Assembly (NCBI GenBank): GCA_910591455.2
Contig: OU342808.1
Span: 12,851,904-12,915,903, forward strand
Direction of reading: 5' to 3'
Source of the DNA: Pholis gunnellus
Taxonomy: Eukaryota; Chordata; Actinopteri; Perciformes; Pholidae
DNA: 64,000 nt
The notes below the pieces were generated by a model that saw only the letters and a list, made by a program, of their open reading frames with translations, did not search any database and was not told where the DNA came from. This document shows positions 28,701-38,697 of this stretch, in pieces. A program made the translations under genes and the position numbers. Numbering within the stretch: the stretch's first letter is position 1; each line of letters starts with the position of its first letter.

Positions 28701-31700
28701 TTATGGTTTAAGGCAGTTTGCTGAGGGCTCCACAGAGAAGCTGGCCAAGCAGTGCAGAAAGTGAGTACTCGCATAGCCTGACTGAAAGTGACTGAATGAA
28801 GCAGGTTGTAATCCATGGTAGTAGTAGAAAATCTGTGAGAAACCCGATACTTGCATTAGTATGTTTTAAATACATGCTAAACACTGAATTAGTTATTATC
28901 TAATTTTGTTGCAAAATGGATATAATTCCTTACAATATGTATACAGAACCAGAATGTCATTGTACATTTCATCATACCACTTCACATCATTGCTTTCCCT
29001 TTTTACTCTTCTAGGTGGCTCTGTAATCCCAAGATTGATACAAAAACAAGGAAGTGGGCTATTGAGGGTCTAGCTTATCTGACTAATGATGCTGACGTGA
29101 AAGATGACTTTGTTGAGGATGAGACTGCCCTGAAAGCCATGTTTGACCTGGCCAAGGTATGAAAGAAACAGACAGGAAGAAACATACAGTATATCTGTTA
29201 ATATATTAGAAATAATCTCTCTTCTTTCTCTGTGTTTTAGTCTAAAGATAAGACAATCATATATTCAGTAGCTTGCACCTTGGTTAACTGCACCAACTGC
29301 TATGAGAAGAAGGAAGTCCTGCCTGAGCTTATTCAACTAGCCAAATTTTCAAAGCAACATGTGCCCGAGCAACACCCCAAGGTAAAAGAGGAAGAAAATT
29401 AATCTAAACCAGACAGGAGATCACAATCTATAATTTGACATCGGTAGAGCAGGGTATGTTACTCATATGCATACATATACCCACTTTGTATAATTTATTT
29501 TCTCAGGACAAGAAGGACTTTATTGAGAAGAGAGTGAAAAGGCTGCTGAAGGCTGGAATCATTTCAGCTCTTGCTGTCATGGTCAAAGCAGACAGCACCA
29601 TCCTGACCGACCTGACCAAAGAGATGCTGTCAAGGTGGGAGGGGAAACATTTTGATGCGCCATCAAACTTCACTGGAACATATGACTCATCACAATATAT
29701 CATAAATCATATCATGACAGCTTTTCTACTGCTAAGCTGATGCCAACAAATAGCTTTTGTCTGAAGTCACAACTCACAGAGTGACTTTAGTTTATTTCTA
29801 AATGTTCCATGACAAAAATTAGGGAATGCAAGCTACAGCACAAATGTATACATCCAGTTTCTTGTTTATTCCTCCTTAAATTGCAACATTATATGAATGT
29901 TAAACCTATTTTCTATTTTTTTTTTATCTTTAGAGTTTTCTTGGCATTGGCAATGGATGCCAAAGATCGTGGTACTATTGTAGCCCAAGGCGGAGGAAAG
30001 GTGAGTGAAAGGTTTGGAAAGCAATGTACACGTGGATCTATGACACTCCACAAAGTCACAATTAAATTAAAATAGTTTTCAAGTGTTCCCCAACCGAATC
30101 CCCGGCTAACTGAATAGACATTAGGGCTGCTACTACAAAGAACTTTGATTTTGTGTTGATTTTGGCGGTCCCTGTGCGAAAGAGGTGGAGTTTCCAAGCA
30201 CCAGAGACCCTTAAGAAAAACTCTCATTTTACTGTATTGACAGTCTGCCTGCTCAGTCCTGGTTCTGGTTCTCCTATGCCTCCCTTCCCACCAGCAGACT
30301 CAGCAATATGTCAAGCATTTAGAATAACTATAAAGAAATAGCCAATCTTCTCACCGATGGTCTTGTCTACTTTCCAGGCATTACATTTTCATAACAAGTT
30401 ACATTTTCCCAACATTAACTCTAACTGGATAAGCTGATTGTTGCAAAATATCCCCACTATTGTTCACTTCTGGCTCTGCCTGCAGGCTTTAATACCACTT
30501 GCGCTGGAGGGGACAGAGGCTGGGAAAACGAAGGCCAGCCATGCCCTTGCCAAGATTGCATCTATTTCCAACCCAGAAATCGCCTTCCCTGGTGAGAGGG
30601 TAAGATATACAACCGTAGTCGTTTTGTTTATTTCTATGCCAGTCCCCTTTGACATGATGGTAGGGGAAGGGGAATGGACATTTGCTTTAAAAAATTGTAA
30701 TTGTCTTTTTTGTTTGACAGGTGTACGAGGTGGTGCGACCTTTAGTTAGCCTCCTTCAAACAGACAAAGACGGAATGCAGAACTATGAAGCTCTGAGAGG
30801 CCTCACTAACTTGGCTGGTTACAGTGACAAACTAAGGTAAAATGTTTCACCATTTAATATTATTGTCACTGTGATGCCTAATAGCTCATTTCCTACATTA
30901 TTATTTCCTGCATTATTATGAGTTCTCACCTTCATCTGTTTTGTAGAGTAAAGATTGTGAAAGAGAAAGCTCTGCCAGAGATTGAGAACTACATGTTTGA
31001 AGATCACGACCAGATCCGACAGGCTGCCACTGAATGCATGTGCAACCTTGTTACATGTAAAGAGGTGAGAACAGACCAACGGCTAGAAACCACACCTGAT
31101 GATGCATAGTTAATGTGAGAAACATGTGTCCAACAGGTGTGAGTGCGTTGAAAATGTCAACTCTATGTGTATTAGGTCCAAGATCGTTATCTGGAGGATG
31201 GCAACGATAAGCTGAAGCTGATAATACTGCTGTGTGGCGAGGACGATGACAAGCTTCAGGTTGCTGCAGCTGGAGCTCTTGCCATGCTGACTGCTGCTCA
31301 GAAAACGCTCTGCCACAAACTGTCCCTGGTGGTATGTACAACAGCGTTCAGTAGTGCTTTTACTGTAGAATATAAATTATAGTGTCACATCAGAGTCTGT
31401 TTTAAAAGCATGTCTGCCCCACTATGAAAAATGCCCAGAAATCTTAGCTTTCCTCAGGAACTGATCCTGAATCCACAGCAGCAAATAATCTGGTCAACAC
31501 ATGATCAACTCACACTCTCTTTGTATAAGATCGCAAAAGCCTTATGTTCTTACTCTTTCATAATTTAACAACATTAACTTCTATAACACTTGGGAGCATG
31601 TCATGCACTTTTTGGGGGTCTCACAAAGCAACCTAATATGTGTAGCTTGTTTGAACACAGGCCTATGTTACTGCAGACTAAGTTTAGTTTTCAAATTGCA

Positions 31701-32318
31701 TTACATTACCATTACAGCTGTGAGTTAACTGTTCTAACAATGATTTGGTATTAAACGTCCATAACGTTGTGAGAGGGGACTTGTGAGAGACACATTAAGA
31801 AAAAGGAATAGTTTAAATAGAACCATCAAAGGTTGCAATGTCCTGACTTTGAGTCCCTGTTGGTCAACCTCCAAAAACAATGACTCCTACACTTAATAAA
31901 ACAACTCAATCACAGTTGTACACACACTAACTTACTCATGGATTCCACTGTTTGGAATTACAAGTGTTCAAATAAGTCTGAAAAGCAGTTTCTGACGTTT
32001 TTGATTCATCATTCACACATTTTACTGACTGATCTCTCCAAACAGACCACTCAATGGCTTGAGATCCTGCAGAGGTTGTGTATCCATACCAACCCTTCTA
32101 TACAACACCGTGGCCTTGTGATTGTCTACAACATGCTCAACTCAGACAACAGTGAGCTGGCCAAGAAGTTGATGGAGAGTGAGCTGCTGGAAATCCTCTC
32201 AGTGATTGGCAAGGCGGAGAACAATCCTAAGAGGCAGGATGCCATCGATGCTGCACGCGAATGCCTGGTCAAAGCTATGGATCTTAGTCTCATCAAACCA
32301 TTCACCAGCCCTCCTTAA
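25800..32318 (+). CDS. unc45b: Myosin chaperone UNC45B, complete
   Basis: Nineteen coding exons: 25800-25961, 26071-26107, 26196-26371, 26673-26762, 26882-27049, 27253-27418, 27580-27750, 27861-28032, 28168-28468, 28666-28760, 29015-29156, 29241-29381, 29507-29634, 29934-30000, 30486-30599, 30721-30836, 30947-31064, 31176-31331, 32046-32318. They total 2793 nt (930 codons plus stop; human 931). All introns are GT-AG and in phase. Residues ~1-110 form the TPR domain ([20 protein letters not shown].., [16 protein letters not shown]), which binds Hsp90. A central armadillo domain follows. From ~500 on lies the UCS domain, with [37 protein letters not shown] and AATECMCN, which holds the myosin head. 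It fits the B (striated-muscle) paralogue better than UNC45A. The start ATG sits directly on the acceptor, so translation depends on an upstream leader exon. No damage is seen. Confidence 0.96.
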
Positions 32319-32413
32319 AATGCTGGCAACAAGACAAACAACAACCATGGACAATCTTCTTTATTTCCTTGAAATACAATACTTTTTTTCTAAATGTTTT
32401 TCTCACATCAAAG

Positions 32414-32607
32414 ATATGAAAGGATGTGGCTCCCTGGCTCACCTGGTAGAGCAGGTGCCCATGTAGGCTGAGTCCTATTGCATGTGTTCACATTTTACAT
32501 GTGGCCCTTTGCTGCATGTCGTCCCCTCTCTCTCCCCCTTCTATCTTCGGCTGCACTGTAACAAAGACACAAAGATGATATAAAAAAAATAAACAATATG
32601 AAAGGAT
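32414..32607 (+). mobile_element. tRNA-derived SINE with intact target-site duplications
   Basis: Perfect 12-bp direct repeats (ATATGAAAGGAT) at 32414-32425 and 32596-32607 flank a ~170-bp body. The head has a tRNA-like A box (GGCTCACCTGGTAGAGC). The middle carries the GGCCCTTTGCTGCATGTC and CCCCTCTCTCTCCCC phrases common to a percomorph SINE family as I recall it, and the tail is A-rich. The B box is degenerate. It lies within or just after the unc45b 3' UTR, and its tail supplies an AATAAA (32588-32593). Confidence 0.8.
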
Positions 32608-34690
32608 TCTCCAACCTGCTCCAATACACTAAAGATAAACTCTCACAATATAAATCAGTGATGTTTACAGTTTATTTGGGGCTTGGGCAGTACAATAAGC
32701 ACATGGGGGATTTTCCATCAGGATGCAAAAAAGTATTATTTCAATTTTATGCTGAGCTGTCACTGTGAGTGAATGTTTAAAGACGGACCCGTTTTTGTGT
32801 GTTTGGCATTTGTGTGGTTAGATGACAAAATATACCCTTTACATTTGGCCGCTTCTCTGATATTAACTTAGGTTTTATTCTGCTCGATTTTAGTGCTTGT
32901 TCTATTTTATATAAATACATTCATAGAAAATTCATGTATTTTCTCAATAGCTTCAATGCAATGTGACCCAGTGATGCAAATACCTAAATGTATAACTGCT
33001 TTGGAAATAAAATAAGAAGAATTTAAATCCAATATGATGAGGTGTGTTGATTTGGAGTGACTGTGACTCTTATCATGGAAGCTATTTGACAAACAGTCAT
33101 AACAGATCAAATAAGTCGCCTCCCGTTACCTTTCTTTCTAGACATATGAGCTTGGATCTGTAGCTGTTCTGTCACGGGGCATGGTGGAGGACTCAGACGC
33201 AGACCAGTCAGAGTATCTTGCAACATATATTTAATTACATGAAATCAAATACAGGACACTCTCAGGACGCAGCAGGGGATCCACGGACGAGACAAGAGGC
33301 AAGGGGGAAAATCCAGCAGAAGTGAAACAGGGCAGGCAGACAGGGAAACAGGGAACACAGAGTTTGAAACAAACAAAAATTACACCTTAACCTAAGTAAA
33401 GAAATACATTACATCTAATAACAATAGAAACATCTTACTGTAGCCTAATAGGGCTACAAGGTTCTTACACAGTTGCACCCAATTTTGTAGTCCAACCGAC
33501 CGTAAATAGCAGACATACAGATTGTGATAAAAAGACTACTCTCTGGAAAACCATTTCATATACATACATAAACTTTGAGTGGAGAGATATGTAACTCAAA
33601 AGTAAATGTTAGGATCTCAGGTGTAATTTTTGATACATTTTCTGAAGAAAAGCATCTTGCTCTCTCTATAACTGATGGGAACATCGACACAACCGCTCAC
33701 ATTTCCTGTTGGAGCACACGTAACCTACCTGCATCTTAACCCCACAGTGTTTCTATGATTCCATACCTTGGTAGCCAAGACATTCGCTGTAAAGCCAGAA
33801 GAATGAAAGGTTCCTTACAGCATTTATCCTCACCATTTATAGCAGTCATAGGCTGCTATTTCCATCTTTGTTAAACTCAGTTTAGACCTCAATTGCTTGA
33901 TAATGTTAAAAAGACAACTCTGGCAAACTGTTTCATATCTTATGAGAGAGCTCAGTATCGGGTTGCATTATCTTAGCTAAATGCATGCTGGGATCTCAGG
34001 TGTTGCATTCAAAATAACAGTGTTCATTCATATCTATATCTAGTATATCTATATATCCGACCTACAGCATGTCGTTTGGGTATTAACATAGAACTGCTTT
34101 GTGGAGAATTTATTGTGTTTGCCATGTGTGCTTACGGATTTGGACATGAGTAAATAATGATGTAACTGATTGTAGGCCTAATTGAAGTGTTAGATGGGGG
34201 AGTAAAATATGTTTTAATCTTATTCTCTTTCATGGCTTATTTAATGGCTTATCTTATCTGTTCAATCTGAAATTTGGTGGTAGTTTATATTTATTATCAT
34301 ATCAGTGGAGGGGTCAGTGTTATTATTCAGTAACAGCTCTAACAGATATAAAAACAACAGCAGCAAATGAAGTAATAACCCTGTTATTCCAAATCAATGC
34401 TAGAAATTATAGTTGCCAAACAGGTCATAAGCTTTCCCTTCACTTATAGTACAACTTAGCATGCATGTCATTGAAGAATTGTTTCATTTAGAGTAAACAA
34501 GCTAATTTATTGTCTGGGTCCACCTGAGTAATCTGCTACGAAACGCCAGGTTGAGATCTGGCACCGTTTCTTTTTCTGTGGCGTCTTTGTTGGTTTATCA
34601 CTGTCCCTCTTTTCTTGACAATTCTGTCTGACATCTGAATCAGGCAGGCTCATTTACTGACGGTCCATACATCTATCGTCAACTGTTAAA
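32608..34690. other. Gene-free DNA after unc45b, with repeat-like segments
   Basis: No coding exon was recognised. About 33170-33370 (from a GTCACGGGGCATGGTGGAGG phrase to a CAGGCAGACAGGGAAAC phrase) has the look of a fish interspersed repeat but was not assigned. Segments at about 33531-33642 and 33910-34020 resemble each other. The rest is AT-rich. Confidence 0.45.
33006..33011 (+). terminator. unc45b: Candidate unc45b polyadenylation signal
   Basis: AATAAA about 690 nt after the stop. A nearer AATAAA (32588-32593) lies in the SINE tail. Which one is used cannot be told from sequence. Confidence 0.3.
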
Positions 34691-34732
34691 CGCACGAGGT
34701 GAGTGCCTATCACAGGAAGGAGGAAGATGCGC

Positions 34733-34823
34733 CGCGCCGCCCCGCCCCGCCCCTTTGGTACCGCCTCAGGTCACTTCAAGACTCTGTTCTTTTCGTCAGA
34801 CATTTCAGCGTGGATCTGTTCAG
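34733..34823 (+). promoter_or_regulatory. GC-box promoter and untranslated exon of the 35-37.7 kb gene
   Basis: A local GC-rich island with CCCCGCCCCGCCCC (about 34740-34753) fits Sp1 sites. A good donor (TTCAG|GTACGT) follows 34823. The first coding exon downstream begins after an acceptor at 35426, so a leader exon ending at 34823 would complete the gene. This is inferred. Confidence 0.4.
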
Positions 34824-35468
34824 GTACGTTTTTGCAAAGATACGTCTACCAGACTGCTTTATCGTTATATCCAAAATACATCGCATAACCTGTTTACAAA
34901 CACGTACCCATCAGGGAGGCAGGCATTGCTGCTGATACGAGTTAACTTTAGCAGCCACCGACGTAGGGGCGAGGCGGTGAGGAGAGGAGAGACTATTTTA
35001 TGTTCTACCCAATGTTTAAAAGTGATAATGAAGAAGTTTAGATTTGGTGTTTTTACACTTAGCTGCCAGTGTGTTAAGTAACAGTTAAACTAGCTAATTG
35101 TGGTACAATATAATAGTCCTGCCTTCCTGAGGGTTATGTTACAGGTGTTTTAGGGATAGTTTGATGGCTGCATTTTGTCGTGCAGTTGCAATGTATTGTT
35201 TTAGGCAGACAGAGTTTGTTGTCCAACCCATTCAAAAAATGGAAGAAAAATACTGAGGGAACTTCTGAGGTAAACTGCTAAGGAGGAAGTAGTGTGCTGT
35301 AGATATTTTAGGAAGGTCAAACGGATTTAAGATTCTGACAGAGTAAGGACAAGAGGGTGTCAGGGAATAGAATAATTAGGAATACTGTAAGGTTGTTTTT
35401 CTGATGGGAAACCTTTTCTCCAACAGGAAGTGTGTTCCAGAAAGCTTCTTCAGCTCTGATCTCTAAAC

Positions 35469-37690
35469 ATGAATAGTAAGTTTCTGACAATTTACCAAAT
35501 CCACACTATTTCAAGTGTCCATTAGAGGGCCTTCAGTTTAGTTTGTATTTTTGTCTTGACAGAAGTAACCTTCATCTTTCTGTTTGCTGCTGGACTCGCT
35601 CAGTGCTTTCCAGTCACAGCAAGTCAAGGTACGTCTTTGTTTGTTTCCACTACTCATGATTTAAAAAAAACAAGTTTATGTGAGATATTTCATAGGTATA
35701 CCCTATTTTACAGGTGGAAACAGATCTGCACAGCTGTTTTTCTGCAATATTTCTGGATGTGCCGATGATGTGACTAACGTATTTTGCAACGACGAGCTGC
35801 TCTTGAATCACAGTCACATCACAAATTGTACAGGCCCTCCACCCCCCAACACTGCCTGCCACCATGACGGTCGGACATTCGTTTCCAGCGATAAAGATGG
35901 AGACTGTGAATTTGAAGGGAAATCCGGTTACATTGTGACCGAAAAATGTACAGGTGATTACTTTTACTTTCTAAAGCCTGTAATATACATTATGATGTTC
36001 TTTCAATTTGAAACTGCACATTAGTATCCCTGTTTTTATGTGTAAGCCTCAAATATTGGTTTCACAAACCTTTTTAAACCCTGATGCTAATTTTGATAAA
36101 CCTGAATATTCCATGTACTTCGATTGAGATCTCGAGTAAACCCCTATTTTTTTGTCACTGTCGTGTATGAGATTAATGTGTCTAAGGTTTAGACCCAGTG
36201 AAACAAAAGTGGCATGATGCCAAATTAGTCATTTTCTGCTGCTGTCATCTCTATTGCTGCTCTACTTTTACATGTCAGGATCCGTTGCTGCTTGGTTCCT
36301 TTGGGTTTTTTTGTGTTAATTTTGCGTTGGCGGGAAATTCCGTCACTGCACACTGGTATAACTCCCCAACCAATTGTAACTGTTGAATCTCTCTGCTGTC
36401 CCCTTTTGCCAACGTTTAATTGGTGTGACTCGGCGTGAGCGTGGATGGGCTCAACTGCAGAGGGGACTGAGTGCAGTTAACTGCAGTTGAGCCCATCCAC
36501 GCCCACGCCACCACAGTGTGACTCTTTACAAAATGCAACACAAAACACCCTTGACTAGATTCTGGATTTGTATTTATTAGTGAAATGATTCTATTCAATA
36601 TGTATCGTAAGATGATTCATGGAAGTGTTCATACTGAGGATAATTTAGAATTCAGCTCAACTCAGCACATTTTCTGAATTAAACCAAAATAAATAGTCAC
36701 TTTGTATAAATGTAAAATATATTTTCTGATGTCCAATAACTGATGCCATTCTGTCTAATAACACATAGTAACACTTCTCTTGTTTTCTCAACTAGACCAC
36801 AGCAACATCTGTGCTTTTATCAGTGGTAAGTCTTTCCTGCAGATGCACTTTACATCATGTTGCTCACTGTTTTGACAGTGACTGGAGTTTTTCCTCTTTC
36901 CTCTAGCTAACACTTCATCACAAGTCACTACAGAGGACCATGCAAGACATAGATACATTGCTGGAGGGGTTTGTAAGTTCTGAGCTTCACTTATGATGCT
37001 GCTTAGGCCATGTTTCTTTTGCTTTTTAACAAGAAACTTTAAATCTTTCTCTCACCAGTCAAGTTATTTGTTGAATTCAAGAAAATAATGCTTTATGCTA
37101 TTAATCCAACTTGCTTATGCTCTCCCATCCTCGGGCTTCTTGCTATCGCTCAGGGTTGAAATTTCAACCTGTTTGCCTTTCAAATGCTAACATAAGGTGA
37201 GAAAATTGTATGGTGTGTTGTATTATTGATTCATACAATTATTCTTTTGCAATTATCTTAAATATCAATCTCTTGATTCCACAGGTGCTTCAGCGCTACT
37301 AATAATACTCATAGGTATCTTTCGGTATATATGCTCGCGTCGGTTTGCACAAAGCAGAGAGATAAATCAACAGCCAGCAAGGTAGTTCAAATATATTATT
37401 GTCAGTTACAATGTTCTTTCATTCATATATTTATCTGTTGTGATATTATATTACCATGTTTAATATGTATTTGTCTCAGGGACTCTGGTGCGTGACTATA
37501 CCACTAAGAGAGATGGAAAGCCCTGGAGAAACCAGTGACAGGTTAGTGCACATTAAATGTGAAGCTTATATAACCCATAGAATGTGTAAATGTAGATTTA
37601 AATAAGCTCATTCTGACTTTTTCCATCTTTAGTGATACTCCTGGATTGGATGATGGCTGCTCTACTTCTCACCGTGACCGTGGAGCTTAA
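35469..37690 (+). CDS. Unrecognised small secreted / type I membrane protein
   Basis: I do not recognise this family. Exons: 35469-35475 (ATG), 35563-35628, 35714-35953, 36796-36825, 36907-36972, optional 37154-37196, 37285-37381, 37480-37541 (alternative acceptor at 37509), 37633-37690 (TAA). The start MNKVTFIFLFAAGLAQCF is a signal peptide. The ectodomain (~105 residues) has 8 cysteines and five N-glycosylation sequons (NRS, NIS, NHS, NCT, NTS). The introns between exons from 35628 to 37285 are all phase 1, as in modular extracellular proteins. Skipping the 43-nt exon reads ASALLIILIGIFRYICSRRF, a transmembrane helix with a basic stop-transfer, and gives 173 codons (stop 37493-37495), or 198 with the 37509 acceptor. 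Including it gives 222 codons with no such helix. Both reach plausible ends, so the true model is undecided. A small immune or adhesion receptor is possible, but no function is claimed. Confidence 0.6.
36432..36509. repeat. 78-nt hairpin: 29-bp inverted repeat with one mismatch
   Basis: The left arm 36432-36460 and right arm 36481-36509 are reverse complements over 22 bp next to the loop (36439-36460 with 36481-36502), then one mismatch, then 6 more pairs. The loop is 20 nt and joins a smaller palindrome, TGCAGTTAACTGCA (36472-36485). It lies in the intron between 35953 and 36796 of the unrecognised gene. Confidence 0.85.
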
Positions 37691-38555
37691 ACTACAGCAG
37701 CCATATTTTTTCCTGATATTTTTGCTTTATTGTTCTACAGTTTTATTTTGTCATGTACCAGATAAATAAGGGACGCCTTGAGTTAATTCTTCAAATTTTG
37801 CACAAATGTCCACTTGAACTCAAGGATGCACTGATCAGATTTTGATGCTCAAAGGTTAACGTCAATGTGAACTCACGTCAGCCCCATCCACGCAAACGCA
37901 ATATCTCAGGAACAACATTTTTCAAAATTATCATTATTTGCATATCAATTATTGACTTGTGCCAAAACCCTGTATGTTGAGGTCACGGTGACATTTGTCC
38001 ATACACATCTTATGAGTTCATCATTTAGTCCAGATGGACATATGTGCCGAATTTGAATAAATTCCCTGAAAATAATGGACGAAATAAAATGGAAATAAAA
38101 TGATGAAGTAATGACAGTTTGGACAGACATGGATGTAAACTGCAACTTGACTGGTTGGCAGAGGCATTCCAGCATTATGTTTATGCATTAATTCTAGTTT
38201 TTCTTATCTTTTTTATTTACAGGTAGTATTCAACAGTCTTCCTTTTATTTCATTGTTGTGCAAGCCTCCACCACAAGTTACTGAATATTATTATAACCAA
38301 CTCAGTATCACAAGACTGCCATCATTTTAATATCATGCACTAGGAACTAACATGTGAATTTAAAGATGTTACAAATGTAAGACTGCAGGGGGCATGCTGG
38401 AGTCGCTGTTCGTTTCCAGTGGTGCACTGAATGGCATGGTTGTATGTAGAGAGACAGGGGCAGGAACACAGAGACACGCAGGTCTTCTCGCTGTTCTCAG
38501 AGGAGTGACTCTTCAGTTCACAGTCAGCTTGTGGTGGAAACACACCACATAGAAG
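37691..38555 (+). other. 3' UTR of the unrecognised gene, then spacer
   Basis: An AATAAA at 38056-38061, about 370 nt after the TAA, is the likeliest polyadenylation signal. The rest up to 38555 shows no coding sequence and probably includes the pip5k1b promoter. Confidence 0.4.
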
Positions 38556-38559
38556 GGAT

Positions 38560-38697
38560 TTTTTTTTTAATCCGCATTTATTTATCTGTTGGGGATCGAG
38601 TGCTTGAGGAAGGGGCTTTCTGTGAGGACTGCAGCAGCCACTGAGACACTAAGGGAACATATTTCAACACGACTACGCATAAGAAGACGATTTGCTG
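38560..38697 (+). other. pip5k1b: Putative untranslated first exon of pip5k1b
   Basis: This is a locally GC-richer segment ending in a strong donor (TTTGCTG|GTAAGG). It is the best leader candidate on the + strand upstream of the pip5k1b coding exons, but 10.7 kb separates it from the next exon. Its start is arbitrary. Confidence 0.3.
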
